From assembly GCA_001640655.1 (NCBI GenBank), contig LXGT01000037.1, positions 1-64,000 of the forward strand: a DNA stretch of 64,000 nt, read 5' to 3'. Under the pieces are notes generated by a model. That model was not told the origin of the DNA. It was given only the letters and a program-made list of their open reading frames with translations, and searched no databases. Positions 36,901-49,562 of this stretch are shown here, piece by piece. The DNA is from Endoconidiophora laricicola (Eukaryota > Ascomycota > Sordariomycetes > Microascales > Ceratocystidaceae). Each line of letters starts with the position of its first letter. The first letter of the stretch is position 1. A program made the position numbers and the translations under genes.

Positions 36901-38763
36901 TGGCTTTGACTTGGAGATATTGAAGCAACTGTAACAGGTATAAGGAAACGTAGATTGGGTTTGTTGTAACAGTCGCAATAAAAGAAAACAAGCGGCCCTC
37001 ATCATCATAGCCATATTCTATTTCTCTCTACTAGCCTGGTCCTGCCACCGAGATATGAGCCCGTCGTACATAAAAACCAATCCGTTCAGCTAGTTCATAT
37101 GATAGTAGCAGATTTGCATAACCATCGCAGTTTTCGGTGCCGCCTAGTGATCGTCATAGGTCACCGCTGAGCCTTAGCGAGAGCAGCGTAGCCTTATTTT
37201 CGCTCACATTATTTCTACTTCTTCCTTCCATTTTACAGGGCTAGACAGCGCTGGCTGATATCCTTTTAGCTCTTTAAGTGTCGAAAGGATCGAAGCATTG
37301 AACAACGAAAGCAAAACAGAAAATAATAACGGACGTGTTTGCATATATGTGTGGTTTTATATGTTATATTGGCAGCTAGACGAGGTAATCAGACGGAGCC
37401 AGGTCATATTTGTAACTAGATGTTGGGTCTTGAGATTAGAAACACTGTAAGAAAGCTCCATCTAGACGCCAATGGGACAAGTGAAAAATGTAATATACAA
37501 AATGTCGGTTCTTCTAGCGACGAGATATAAATCACAGCTTGTACGTGGAGCAAAGCCTTTATTTACCGCAGAAGAATTCTTAGGACATAGTACATAAACA
37601 ACAAGCAAAAAGGGAGAAACCAGTATATTGATCAGCTATTTGTTTCAGGCTTCAGGCTATCTATATCTTTTTTACTGTATCATTTTATTTATTATACATG
37701 TAGTAATATCTACTGTTGAGCTCTACCTAGGCTCTCTGTCTTATTTGTAAAAAAAAAAAAATTGGTATCCCTCTTAGTGGGCGCCTGTCTAGTAAGCCTA
37801 GATGAAAATAAATAAATAAAATAAACCCTCAAGGTTGAGGGGAAACTTAAAAGGCGGAAGATTATCTCTACGTCTTTTTCCCCCTTCTATCTTTTTTACT
37901 AGTTTTTTTTGGTTTGTTTTATCTCCTATGCTCCTATTTCGCTCATTCTCGTCTTTTCTTAAATAGACTGAGTAGATCAAGGTGATCAAGTATAAAGTCA
38001 TATAAGAACCTCCCATCTTGTGTATTGGGGATACTCATCCTTCTCATCTTTTTGGTTCTATTCATACGAAACCATTTCCAACGTATACAAGCAATAGCTA
38101 TTCTAGTTAAAAAGTGTACAATCAATATTTATCTATCTCTATCTTTATATGCTTATACTCGTCAGCTTTGTGTTAGCTCTACTCTACTATACCTCCTGTT
38201 CTTACCTTTCTATTTCTATATAACAAGCTATAATATTTCTCTCTACTACCTCTAAAATTACATGCCAAGTGATTTTTTTCAAGTTATTTACTTAAACACG
38301 TACTATATTCTTCACTTAGACTTGACTATCACCTTAATATTTCTGAGCCTTTTTTCTTTATATATATTTTGCCCTTATTAGGGTTACTATACCCTAGGCA
38401 GATATCACATACCATCTTGCCTAATTAGGCAGTACCATTCACATAGTGCAACCACTTACATACACCACTATCACGAAAATAAGCTCTTGATATTTGTGAC
38501 CTCACTTTCCTGGTTGCCCCCTGGACACAGATTAGCTTTGTCCCATTGAGAAAGAGTTTGTCACCTGACAGTCACCGCTACCATCCAGCACAAAGAAATA
38601 GATTCTGGTTGTAAGGGATTTCCTTTACTTCTATGGTCTTCGACTTTTTCTCCCCTCTATCTTTTTATCTTTCACTTCTTTCGCCATCATCGACCACAAT
38701 AGTTGTTGGTTGATTCATCAATTGAACTGCCGGCCTTAAGTCGTAGTCGTTATCTCTTTCAAA

Positions 38764-40749
38764 ATGACGACTCCCATCACCTTTGCCTTCCCTCCTGATC
38801 GGGAGCGGATGGTCATCTTACCGAGCCACACAACGCCGTTTCGTCCAGTACCGTCTGCGCCCGAACACATCACATCTCATGAGCAGCTGCAATGTTTCAA
38901 CGCTGACAACCCGGAATCTGCCGGCATGGTCTTCAGCGATCTCGCAGCCATAACGGGTGTAGCCGCGCTGGCCATCAATCGGGACCTTTGGTCGGCCAGT
39001 ATGCACCGCGCAGCTCCGATAGTGCGCTTCGTGCGGCCACGTGACCCAGTGGCCCCGCTAAACGCCTGCGAGCTCATCTCACGCCTAACAGCCACCAAAG
39101 TTGCGCAGGAGGATAGCGATGCTGCAGCCATATTAAATTCCAAGGCGCCATTAGTCATGCCGGGGGCTATGCGCTGTGCGCCGCCCATGTCTGATTTTTT
39201 GCAGAAGCGTATATCACGTGATCCGATAGACTTCCTAGATCCGGTGCTACCCGAGGCCATGCCGTTATTGAACCCACCGCGGCCATCATGGGTGCGTTTT
39301 CAGCGCATGTTGGTTCTACGGACAGAGTGGGAAGTATCAGTGGAGCGCAAAAAGTACCTTATGGACGAGATCCAGCTGTCATGGGATGCTGAGGTCATGA
39401 TTCATGCGCACATAGACCAAGACAAGATGCTCAACCGCGTGGTATGTTTTCCAGGGCCAGCGCCGGGCAAGAACTATCCGCCTGAGCTAATCCACAGTAT
39501 TATCGAGTTGAGACGCGAGGCCGATCGGATGGGCCAGGAAGCGTATACACGCCAGTTTGCGTATGCCGAGGGGCTGCGCGCACATGCCATCACTGTCTGG
39601 TGCAACACGAACCCATTGGTCCTGTTGTCAGTCGAACCGGACCGGTTCCTGCGCCGCTGGCCACCAGCCATACAAAGTGTGCTCGCTGATATTCAAAAGC
39701 AGGCGCTGCAGATCGGTCGTGCTAAGTACATTGCGGCTCTGCGCGACTGCGAAGTACGCATGGACCGGTTGATTGCCATTTATGACAACTGCGGACTTTT
39801 GAACAAGCCGCCGTCCCTGCCCAACAACTGGCTGTTGGCATCTTGGTGGAAAGTACCACAGTTCGGCGCCAACGTGGCCTGGCCGGTGCTGTTAGAAAAA
39901 CAGCTCAGCTACGTCGTGGAGCGCCTAGGTATCCGCAAGCATACCACATGGTTCGCGCGGGCCTTTCTTTTTGCCATGTGGAAGGAATCCATGAAGGCCA
40001 CAGGCAAGTATCCCGACAAGCTGCCCGAGCATCGCTTCCCACATACTGTAATTGATCAGCTGCGCATCGTGTGGGAGTCACGCTACCATATTGGCCTCGA
40101 TAATGTCGAAGACGCCCTAATCGACACGCTAGCCCGATTTCGCGAGTGGCGCAACGACAGAGACACCTCCCCACATCTGCGGTTCAATTTTTGCAGCGGT
40201 TCATTCACACACAACCCCATCCTACGCGAGATCTCCGAAGCCGTCGATGTGGCGCTAGGCTTAGACGTCGAGCAGCGTCTAGACACAGATTCTGGTGTTG
40301 GAATGGATACAGACGATGCAGGTTCTAACAGCGACGAGCCCGCATTGGAAGAGGACGACGGAGAAAGCGAGAGCGAAGACGAACTGGAGGAGGAGCCCAA
40401 GATTATCAGGAGTCAACGGTACGAGATCAATGATGACTCCAGCGAGCAAGACGAGGACGAAGAGGAAGAAGGCGAGGATGAAGATGAAGACGAGAACGAA
40501 GACGAAGAGACAGATAATAATAGTGAGGCGGGTTCCGACTTTAACCCCAATGCCGAGCCTACCCATGAAGAACTTTGCTTCTTGGCCGCTCTTGCTGACC
40601 GCAGCGCAATTCACCGCATTCGTGCCAAATTCGACCTGGCTAAGCCATTGAACCCAAGACGGGTCAAAAAGAACTTCAAGCGACTTGAGAGATTGCAGGC
40701 TGCAGCGTTGCTGGCCTCGGGTAGCATGGACGTCGATGATGGCGAATAA
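38764..40749 (+). CDS. Hypothetical protein with acidic C-terminal region, 661 aa
   Basis: I do not recognise the family. One exon from ATG 38764 to TAA 40749. The first 500 residues look globular and tryptophan-rich (for example WVRFQRMLVLRTEWEV and NNWLLASWWKVPQFG). Residues of about 515-600 are a long acidic stretch (EDEDEEEEGEDEDEDENEDEE), followed by a basic tail with PRRVKKNFKRLERLQ. Such acidic-then-basic tails are seen in nuclear proteins such as chromatin or ribosome-assembly factors, but that is inference. A pyrimidine-rich promoter with the leader ending TTTCAAAATG precedes it. The gene lies on the same strand as NVJ2, 750 bases upstream of it. The open frame is real beyond doubt; its function is unknown. 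Confidence 0.85.
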   Translation: MTTPITFAFPPDRERMVILPSHTTPFRPVPSAPEHITSHEQLQCFNADNPESAGMVFSDLAAITGVAALAINRDLWSASMHRAAPIVRFVRPRDPVAPLNACELISRLTATKVAQEDSDAAAILNSKAPLVMPGAMRCAPPMSDFLQKRISRDPIDFLDPVLPEAMPLLNPPRPSWVRFQRMLVLRTEWEVSVERKKYLMDEIQLSWDAEVMIHAHIDQDKMLNRVVCFPGPAPGKNYPPELIHSIIELRREADRMGQEAYTRQFAYAEGLRAHAITVWCNTNPLVLLSVEPDRFLRRWPPAIQSVLADIQKQALQIGRAKYIAALRDCEVRMDRLIAIYDNCGLLNKPPSLPNNWLLASWWKVPQFGANVAWPVLLEKQLSYVVERLGIRKHTTWFARAFLFAMWKESMKATGKYPDKLPEHRFPHTVIDQLRIVWESRYHIGLDNVEDALIDTLARFREWRNDRDTSPHLRFNFCSGSFTHNPILREISEAVDVALGLDVEQRLDTDSGVGMDTDDAGSNSDEPALEEDDGESESEDELEEEPKIIRSQRYEINDDSSEQDEDEEEEGEDEDEDENEDEETDNNSEAGSDFNPNAEPTHEELCFLAALADRSAIHRIRAKFDLAKPLNPRRVKKNFKRLERLQAAALLASGSMDVDDGE

Positions 40750-41500
40750 GAGGTTGCCAAGTTCTGTACCCAAACATAGTTATCACTATGACAGAGAAAT
40801 AAAGGGGAATGAGTATGTTTGAACTAGGTTGGAATATCTGTTTACAGATGTGTTCAAGGGTTACAAATCTATTTGCTTCAGGGTTTGACTACATAGTGTC
40901 TTTAGCTACTGACATAACGCACTTTCCCATAAATGAATGAAAGACTGTTTTCTTCTTCTACTTATAATCTTGTTTTCATATTCAATTTGCATTCTGTCAC
41001 CATCGAGACCAATTTGCCCATTTATTGCATCTTTTTTTTATTTTGTGCTTCAATTTTAACACTTAACACTCAGTTTCCTTCAAATCTAGGCTGTTACGAT
41101 ATTCGCCTCAGCTAGAATCTCTAGGAAATGCGGTAAACAAGCTTTGAAGTGGCTTCAATTCGCCTGCATGTCGCATCGCATCTCCTCCATTCTTTTTTTA
41201 TCCCCTCTCCCAAATTCAATCCTTTGTTCGTGAGTTAGCGCCTTGCTGCCCCTGAAATAGCTGCTGTGGCCATATCTTCAATAATTTTTAGTTTGTGAAA
41301 GATTGGCACTATTCCTCCTCCTGTTCGTAGGCCGCCGTCTCGCCTAGATGAGAATTGCCCTCTTATTTCTATCTCGACATCGCCTTGTATCCGGCTGCGA
41401 ATTCCTCAGATAGAATACTTCGAGTTCTGCTGTGCTGTGCTATACTTGCCTTTGACCCCGCTGGTATAGCTGCTGTAGTTTCTAGTCCATCTAGTCCGCC
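40750..41500. promoter_or_regulatory. Intergenic region and leader of NVJ2, with a possible uORF
   Basis: No gene is seen. Pyrimidine-rich DNA near 41175-41225 and 41310-41400 fits the promoter/leader of the downstream gene. A 21-codon open frame starts at an ATG at 41348 and stops at 41413, upstream of the NVJ2 start, and would be a uORF if transcription begins before it. Confidence 0.45.
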
Positions 41501-44500
41501 ATGTCGTGGCTTGGCTTTCTCTTCACCTATATTCTCGGCGGTCTCACCTTCATCCCGCTTATCTTAGTCTCAGGACTATTATATGTGCATCTGACGCTGC
41601 CATACTATCAGTCTGAACACGATGTTGCCTCCAAGGATCTAGCAGAAGAGGGCGATGACGTCAGCTTACTCGATGTCGAAAAGAAGACCCGTCGCACTAG
41701 CGATATCGACATGGCTTCAGGATATTTTGCTGTATGTCGCGAATATACGCCCATGGGAATTAATGCGAAGCCCATTGAACGCACTACGCCAGTCGGTTCA
41801 AATGCAGTTGCTGCTCCGAGCCAGAGTGTCTACCAGACAATGTACAAGAGTCTCTTTGAACGCAAGAGCTCACAGAAAGATGGCGAGTCACCGGCAACCA
41901 GTTCGCGGAACAAGAAGGCAGGAAATGTTTTTTTTGTTGTTCTGAGGTAGGATATTATTTTCTGACATGTGATCATGATCTAGGCAACGCTGATATTTTT
42001 TCATTTATATCTATAGACATGGCCACCTAATGCTCTTTGATGACGACGAGCAGCTCGAAGTCCGCCACGTGGTTTCTCTCGCCCACCATGATATCAGCAT
42101 CTATTCCGGCGGCGGAATCGTGCCTGAAGGCGAGCTGTTTATCAAGCGCAACGCCATTTGCCTCTCCAGACGCACCGATTCGGCCGATATGACCCCGGAA
42201 TCCCAACCAACAAAGCCGTTCTATCTGTTCTCTGAAAATTGCTCTGCCAAAGAAGACTTTTACTTTTGCCTTCTGCGCAACCAGGAGCACTCGTTTAACG
42301 ATGGCTGCAATAAGTCGCCGCCACCGGCACAGCTCTTCGAGGTCAAGGACATCATCTCGCTGGTGCAGAAGCTACACTCTTCCGAAGACCATCTACAGAC
42401 ACGCTGGCTCAATGCCTTCCTGGGCCGGCTGTTCCTAGGCGTGTACAAAACAGAGGAGATTCAAAACTATATCCGCGCGCTTATCATGAAGAAGATTTCA
42501 CGTGTCAAAACGCCTGCATTTCTGACTAATATTGCTATCCGAGGCATCGATACTGGCGAAGGCCCGCCGTATATCACGAACCCCAAGCTTCGCGAGCTGA
42601 CTGTTGATGGCGAGTATGTAGCCGAGGCTAACATCAAGTACACGGGCAACTTTCGAATGGAAGTTGCAGCAACTGCCCGCCTGGAATTGGGCACCCGATT
42701 CAAGGCGCGCGAAGTCGACCTGGTGCTTTCGGTGACTGTTCGCCGCATTGAAGGTCACGTACTATTCAAGGTCAAGCCGCCGCCTAGCAATCGCTTGTGG
42801 TTTTCGTTCTCACAGATGCCCAAGATGGAGATGGTTGTTGAGCCTATCGTTAGCTCGCGCCAGATCACATACACCGTTATTCTGCGACAGATTGAGAACC
42901 GCATCAAAGAGGTCGTTGCCGAGTCGCTAGTCCTACCGTTTTGGGATGACGTGCCCTTCTTCCGAACCGACGACAAGATGTGGCGTGGTGGAGTATTTGA
43001 AGGCAATGTGCCTCGGGAAGACAAGACCACAGTTGCGCCATCCGAGGAGCCTGTCAAAAAGTATGAAGAAGACGATCTGCTACAGGATCCGATCGTTAAA
43101 ACAGACGAGTCGTCTATAGAGACAATACCTCCGCTAGAAAAGAGCTATACATTTGGTAACACCGAGAACTCGACTCTTCATAGACGGATAGGCTTTCCCT
43201 CCGTATCTGTTTCTGATGCTGTTCCCAACAAAACCGCCTCATTTTCTTCTTCGTCGTCGTCTATCGACCTTCGTCAGACGTCACATTCTGTCTCGATATC
43301 GCCCCGCGCCAGCATGGACAATCTGGCAGCAGCTGCTGCTAAAGTTGCGTCCATCCCTCCTCTCGTTGAGTCTGCCCCAAAGACCCCAGCTCGCTCCTCG
43401 ACGTCTCAGAAGTCATCATCTACCAATAAGAAGGAACAAACTCAGACTCAAGCTCCACTACAAGATGTTCTGCATCGCCCGTCATATGTTTCATCTCATT
43501 CCCAGAGCTCCATCACGCTGGCTGGGCGGGCTAAAAACCCAGCCATGGCTATCCAAGATGAAATCCCAGAGGCCCTTCCAGAAATGGATAAACTTATCAG
43601 TTCCCCAGCTAGAATACATTCGGGTACTATGCATGCTCCATTATCCAAGATCGAACCGCCAGTTTTTCCTAGTGAAATTGAGATGGAAACAGAACCTACG
43701 CCATATGGCGGTCGTAGAGGCACCGTCTCGTCTATGGAGTCTGATGGTAATAACGCCTCGTCTAGCAGCTTCAAGCTGGCCAAAACTCCGACGGTTAATA
43801 TGATCAAATCTCAGGCTGGCTCGTTTTTTAGCAAGACGACGGCCTTTATAGCAAACAGCACTGCGTCTGCTTCGTCTAGCAAAATTCTAAACAATAATAA
43901 TCATCGCAGCACGGCATCAAACACTTCTAACAAGATATACAATCTCAACAATAACAGCAACCCACAAAGCAGAAACAACAGCTCATCTAGTTTAAGCAAA
44001 CCACATAGCTCTCAACCCCACGCCGTCAGTACTGGCTCACCATCGCAATCACGCTCGAATTCCCGAACTAATATTCGGTCCGACAGCATTTCCGAGGCCA
44101 CCAATGAGTATATACAAGAGGCTGCCCCTACTTCTTCTGCTCTAACGTCACACCAATCCGGGAACCATTCACCTGTTGCTGAACGCGAGTTGTTTGCTTC
44201 TTCTTACTCTCCTTCCCCCTCCTTCTCTTCCTTCTCTCCTGGTATTTCGTCTGCTGCCACAAAACGTAATACTCTCGCTGCCATGACTAATGCCGCCGTC
44301 CATGCTCGTAACTGGAGCATTGGCGCCCTTGGGCGTAGCAAGAAAGATTTAAATAGCCATAACACCATGGCATCATTTTCATTAGCCGATGTTAGCACCC
44401 AGTCAACAACAGCAATCGATCTCTCACAGCCCATGGGCCGGGGCCAGCCTCTGCCTCCTATTGGCACGCCGCTTCCGCCACCTGAAAAAGGAAGCAAAGT

Positions 44501-45074
44501 TACTACTCTACCCGTCATGAAACGCCACTCTCTTGCTGTGATGCCATCTTCATCTTCGTCAACAGCTACTCAAGCTAGCAATCTCCCTAGTCCCATCGGC
44601 GCCGCGCCATCACCTACGCGTATCCCGTCGCCCATGGCACTCCATCGCACTCCCAGTATGGCCAGTGTCGGCTCTCAGCCCAGTCGATCTCTAAGTCGTG
44701 CATCATCCCGTCAGTCACTGCGACGCGCGTCGCCTATTCAGCGTAAGGCGTTCGAAGAGGGCAGCATGATCCCCACTGGCGACCCAAGCTTCTTAGTCGT
44801 AGCGGCACCAGATGATTCCTCAGAGCCTGGTACGCCTCGTGACGACTCTAATGACGAGGGATTCACAGGCCCGGCGATAATTCCAGCATCGGGTACAGCG
44901 AGTCGGAGAAGTTACCGCCATTCATCGTATGGCGCCTTCCAGCAGGCTTCAGCCTCAGGTGGATCAAATTCAGCGTTGGCATCAAAAAGATCACTTTCAC
45001 GGCTATCGATGGAGCATCGAGATGATGGATTTGGGACGACAGGGTGGGTGGACAAAGAACAAGATGCAAGGTGA
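41501..45074 (+). CDS. NVJ2: NVJ2/TEX2-type SMP-domain lipid-transfer protein
   Basis: Nvj2/TEX2 proteins are ER-anchored and move lipids, notably ceramide, at membrane contact sites. Two exons, 41501-41946 and 42017-45074, join across a 70-bp GT..AG intron (AG|A, VLRHGHLML) to give 1167 residues. An N-terminal transmembrane helix (about 5-30, LGFLFTYILGGLTFIPLIL) is followed by a PH-like domain (about 148-265, starting RHGHLMLFDDDEQLEVRHV) and an SMP domain (about 275-465: RWLNAFLGRLFLG, then RIEGHVLFKVKPPPSNRLWF and PFWDDVPFF). The rest is Ser/Asn/Pro-rich and probably disordered, with a poly-Asn and Ser region at 620-690. Domain order and length match the fungal family. It converges on ATG3, 457 bases away. 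Confidence 0.92.
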
Positions 45075-45531
45075 TCTACGGTATTGGGAGTTTTTTTTCT
45101 TCGTTGTTTTCTTTACTTATTTGTATCTGATATCACATCAAGCTATCTTCTTTCATTTGTTTTTCTTCACAAAATATCTACCTTTCTATTTTTGATGTTT
45201 TTAGACATAAAAACAATATGCCATCGTATAATAGAATAATATTACCTATACAACTCAATTGTAATTTTCTTAACCTTTTTAAAAAAAATATATATTATTC
45301 AAGAACAAAAACTTGAAGCAATTAGCCGAAACAAAAACAATCAACAACGTAATAAGTGTCCTAGATTAACAATACTTAAAAAGGAATCAACAAAAGACAG
45401 AGGATGAGAAAATGGAGAGATTTGACATGTAGATGCGTGCGAATGCTGCTCTTCGTCGATTATAATATCCTGTCTTTAATAAAGATAGAAAGATTTGAAA
45501 AAGGCTGCTGCTGGAAGGCTGCCATAGAATA
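45075..45531. terminator. Shared 3' region of NVJ2 and ATG3
   Basis: A short AT-rich non-coding region between two convergent stop codons, with T-rich runs after NVJ2 that fit transcript ends. No other feature was seen. Confidence 0.4.
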
Positions 45532-46776
45532 CTAAATCGTCATCGTAAAGTCGTGTTCGATACCTGGCGTAACACTTGCCATGAACTGTGAAGATGGTAA
45601 TGTTAGTTTTCGTTCTTAAGTCAAGAAGAGGTTGTACTGTGCATAACTAAATTGAAGGTGATTCTTACCTTGAGGAACACAACTAGATACTGGTCCACAC
45701 GAATGGCCACCTCCTCCTGTGCATCGCTCTCTTTGACCTCCTCCCATTCATCAACTTCCTTATCCTTCTCCTTAAGCTTGAGCTTAGCGATATCCTCTGC
45801 TAAATCATCGCCTTCGGAAGTTAGTTCGCGGGCACGCTGTTGCTTTTCGCGGCGTAGACGCAGTGCGGCATCGGCACGGTCTAGCATGGATTTCATCACG
45901 CTGGCGTGCTTGCATGGGTGCACAGAGGCCATCTTGATGTTGTTGGCAAAGAAGGGGAAGTCTTCTAGTGTCACAGTCTTATCTTTGTAGTCGCCGACGA
46001 TGTCGTCCATCATGCTCTGTGGTGGCAGTGGCTGGCCGGAGGAAAGATAGCCTGATAGGTACATCCGGGGGGTGCGATAGAAAGGAGAGTACATAATGTA
46101 CAAGTTGTAGGTACGGCGGCCGCTGCAAGTTTCGTTTTGGTTAGTAAACAGAAACAGTATAGATAATAAGAAAAAGAAAAAGAAGAAGGAAAAGGGAGAG
46201 AGGGACAATAGCTTACGTTGATTTGCCATCGGTTTGGTCGTCTTTGATGATGGCATCATCGTCCTCCTCATCCTCCATGTCGGGAATATCATCATCATCG
46301 TCGACGACCTCACGATCGCCTACATTCCCAGCATCATCAACCGTGCGAATCTCCTTGACCTTGAGCGGCTGCGAGCTCACCATACCACCCGTCCGCAGCC
46401 ACCCATCATCATCATCATCGGCAGCTGATCCCATACTGCCGCCAACTCCTCTCTTAGTAGCTGAGCCAAAATCTTCACCGTCCTTTACGAGCGCCTCTTC
46501 ATGGCCCGCATCGCCGGCAAAGTCATCGTCTAGACGGCGGTGGCACGGCACATTGCGCGTCACAAGAAACTGCTTGTCGGCCGGCAAGAAGCTGACTCGG
46601 CGCGAAACGTCGTCGGCACTGCCCCATGACCAGGTGGGAAACTTGTAGACGAGGTAGTCGCCGGCCTGAAGGAATTCTTCAGGTGTGATTTGGCCGGTGT
46701 TACGGAAGGTCGAGGTGTGCGAGACAGGCGTGTAGCGATCACGCAACGTATTGACGGTCGAGTAGAGATAATTCAT
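45532..46776 (-). CDS. ATG3: ATG3, autophagy E2-like conjugating enzyme
   Basis: ATG3 transfers ATG8 from ATG7 to phosphatidylethanolamine during autophagosome formation. Three exons on the minus strand, 46776-46217, 46122-45669 and 45585-45532, with introns of 94 and 83 bp, give 355 residues. The start MNYLYSTVNTLRDRYTPV is the family's membrane-sensing N-terminal helix; an upstream in-frame codon was rejected. An acidic flexible region (about 95-180) with poly-Asp stretches follows. The E2-like core has GRRTYNLYIMYSPFYRTPR and the active site HPC (Cys257) in ASVHPCKHASVM. The last exon gives FMASVTPGIEHDFTM, the expected C-terminus, which a two-exon reading would miss. All key residues are present. 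Confidence 0.95.
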
Positions 46777-48682
46777 GGTAGGCAGGGAAATGGGAAGAGG
46801 GTTCGGTGGTGATTTAGGGTGTTTGGTTCTTTGGCCCACAGTGCGTTAGCAATAGTGAGCTGTCGGTGCTGATATGACAGCAGATTCAATATAGGATCTC
46901 TCTTCGCTTCAATGTTTGATATTTAATGTGTAGAAACAAAGGCGATGTAAATGGTAGGCTCAAATCACAAGTGCTGCAGGAAAAAGTCCACGATAAGTGA
47001 AGATGGAGAAAGTTGTGAAAGGGAGGAAATGGCCTTCCTTGTTCGGCTCCCAGGCTACCGATTTGTCGTTTTGTTTGGCTTTTGAACGCTCTTAATGACG
47101 AGTTTCCCTATCTCACTCAGCCAAACTAAAGCCTGTTGTCAGCAAGCAAGGAGCTGGCCAAGTCAGCCAAAAGCTATTAGTGGGGTTGTCCATTTAGTCA
47201 GGTGGCAGCTCTATCGCTGTATGACGCTCACCCGACCTTGCGCTCGTGGTGCTAATTACAGTGCTGTTAGTGTTCAGATACTGCGAACAGCAGATCTGCT
47301 AACAGTTACAACTAAAAACTAGGCCCCGCCCAAATCTAAACAACAAACCACTCTAGGCCCTGGTCTAGCTAGGATTTGCTACCTGTAGCTTTCAATCATG
47401 AAGAATCTATCATTGGGAATATATCTTTCTCTACCATCAAGGCTCATTCAACTATGCTTGGTAAAGGAACGTAACATAGATTTATGTAGGTACACATACC
47501 CATAAATATACAAGTTTGACTTCGGAGTGGTTATTAGGCCTCTTAATTTCAAGCATTACTTAAAATATCAGCATCATGCGCCTTTACATTTAGCCAATTG
47601 TCACATGCTTTGTTTATACAACATGATAATGATCTCAGTCATACTTTACATATTCGAGGGTTAGTTATATAGTCTGATTAACCCGAAAATATTGCCTTTT
47701 AACACTAGAGATAAATTCGGATATACTATGTAAGTACTAAGTATATCATCAAAGTATTTTCTCCACAGCATATAATATTAAATCGCCAAGCCTTAATTAT
47801 GCTTTACTTGTTGAAGTTATGGTTAGCAAGATCACATATTCAGCGGATGATTTTCAGCGCAAACAAAGCATTTGAATATATCTTGAGTGAAGTCAGGTGC
47901 ATGTATTTACTAGCAAGAGGTGATGATCCGATCTTGAAATAGACCAAACTAACAAACAATACCTCAATTATCATCCTCTATATAGTTATAAGATATCATT
48001 CTTGAGCTGTGGTAAATTATTGTATCAGTGAGGTCTCTTCGCCTAGCAGGTTCTAGTGAGACCTAGTGATTTTCCTTCAAACTTGGTGGTGTAGGCTCTG
48101 GCGAGAATAAGTAGGTATTTATTTATACAGAACCACAGTGAAAGAGTTCATCGCCAATCAGCATTATCCAAACAAGGCATGTAATATCCTCTTCCTTGCA
48201 CTAAAAACTAATCATTCACTCATTACTTCACAATACCAGATATGTAGAGTATATGTACATGTTGTTAAACGTGAGATCGTAAAAATCATCAATAACTTTT
48301 TAAAGAATCAGAAAATTAGCAGACTAGAGTCAATTTTGCTTGACTAGATCAGCCTCTCTAAACTTCTTTTTGCAATTTTTTCTTTGTTTGTGTCAAGACC
48401 ACACACAGGGCTCCCCTTCTGCAAATCAAGGTATCCTGCCTCAAAAGAGCAGATATAGACAGTCACGGGCACGAGTTGTGTACGATGTTCAGGACATCGA
48501 AATCGTTGATCCCTAAAACAAGCCAATACCATTTTTGTCCCATCTAAACGCCTCATGCTAAAGTGTACACATTAAGCGACGCATGACGTCCAATGCCCGG
48601 CCGTATATATCCGTTCCCAATAAAAGACAGAACCCTGAAAGAAAAAAAGAGAATAAGAGTACTAATGCTGATAAAAACGAGT
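46777..48682. other. AT-rich spacer between ATG3 and RPS9
   Basis: The first few hundred bases are the ATG3 promoter/leader. The rest (about 47340-48340) is strongly AT-rich with no convincing gene. One open frame, 48138-48347 (+), has K/N/I-rich composition unlike the real genes and may be a relic or chance. Confidence 0.45.
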
Positions 48683-49562
48683 TTACTCGTCATCCTCAGC
48701 GTCCTCGTCACCCTTCTCGGCAGACTTGGCCTTCTTTCTCCGCACACGTCCGGGACGACCGGAGCCAAGGGGCGAGTTCACAGCAAAGTCAATGTGCTTC
48801 TGGGAGTCTAGACGGACAATGAAAGAAGGAACATTAACGATCTGCTTGCCGACGCGGATGTGGCGCTGACGGATCAGAACACGGGCGTGGTGGATAGACT
48901 TGGCCAGACCCAGCTTGTAGACGCAAGTCTGAAGGCGACGCTCAAGGAAATCCTCAACCTTCAGGGCCAGGACATAATCAAGCTTCATGCGGGACTCATC
49001 AAGAACACCGACACGAACCAGACGGCGAATTAGAGCATTACCCTCGAAGAGGCGCTTGGGATCCTTCTCGTCCAGGGTCAGCAGCTCACTATCAAAAATG
49101 AACGAACATGATTAGCTTAATTAACTTCTTCCTGAATAGGTAGATAAATATACAAGTTGGAAGATTCTATCGTTGAAGATAAATTCAATAACTTGGGTTA
49201 TCTGAGGAAAAGAAAATATCATACCGAGCAGCACGACGGATCTTGGACAGAGTCAGCTGGACACGCCAGATCTCACGCTTGTTGCGCAGACCGTACTCGC
49301 CGACGAGCTTCAGCTCGGAATCCCTATATGTCGTGAAAAAATCGAAGTCAGTTTTCGCTGATCACATTCGACTTAAACAGAGTCTAGCTCTTATTCAGTG
49401 GCCGGTGATTACTGACAGACGAGCGGCCTCGAAGGGGCGGCGAGGAGTTCTCGAAGTCTTAGAGTAGGACAGACTACATGGCGAAGAAACAGGTTAGTAT
49501 GAAAAGATATAAAGCCTTCGGCGGTATAGATAATTAGTCTGGATGTGCACTTACGGAGCCAT
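48683..49562 (-). CDS. RPS9: 40S ribosomal protein uS4 (RPS9)
   Basis: uS4 binds 18S rRNA in the small subunit and helps decoding accuracy. Four exons on the minus strand: 49562-49555 (only 8 bases, ATGGCTCC), 49473-49417, 49323-49225 and 49088-48683. Introns are 81, 93 and 136 bp. The spliced length is 189 residues, as expected. Recognisable blocks include LDSELKLVGEYGLRNKREIW, LTLDEKDPKRLFEGNALIRR and the S4 RNA-binding domain LDYVLALKVEDFLERRLQT..HHARVLIRQRHIRVGKQIV, with a short acidic tail. The second intron uses a GTCAGT donor. Residue 4 reads Leu, where I expect Arg in relatives, so the first junction is the least certain part. It is divergent from RPL21. Confidence 0.95.

Larger units (their letters stand above)
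29146..38763. other. Second large spacer (9.6 kb), no supported gene
   Basis: No gene is convincing. The left part (29146 to about 31950) should hold the promoter and leader of the minus-strand coiled-coil gene, including a hairpin at 29278-29364, an A/G-rich tract near 30040-30120 and a minisatellite at 30713-30750. The middle is plain AT-rich DNA with scattered low-complexity frames. An AT-rich block at about 37570-38460 contains small palindromes, CCCTCAAGGTTGAGGG at 37826-37841 and TGCCTAATTAGGCA at 38418-38431, and may be a transposon relic. Pyrimidine-rich DNA at about 38630-38700 looks like the promoter of the gene at 38764. Confidence 0.4.

Noticed and set aside
48011..48062. tRNA-like GGTTCTAGT within a small inverted repeat
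   Set aside because: No acceptor stem, A box or anticodon arm could be built around it.
48138..48347. K/N/I-rich 69-aa frame in AT-rich DNA
   Set aside because: Composition follows the AT bias and no family feature is seen.
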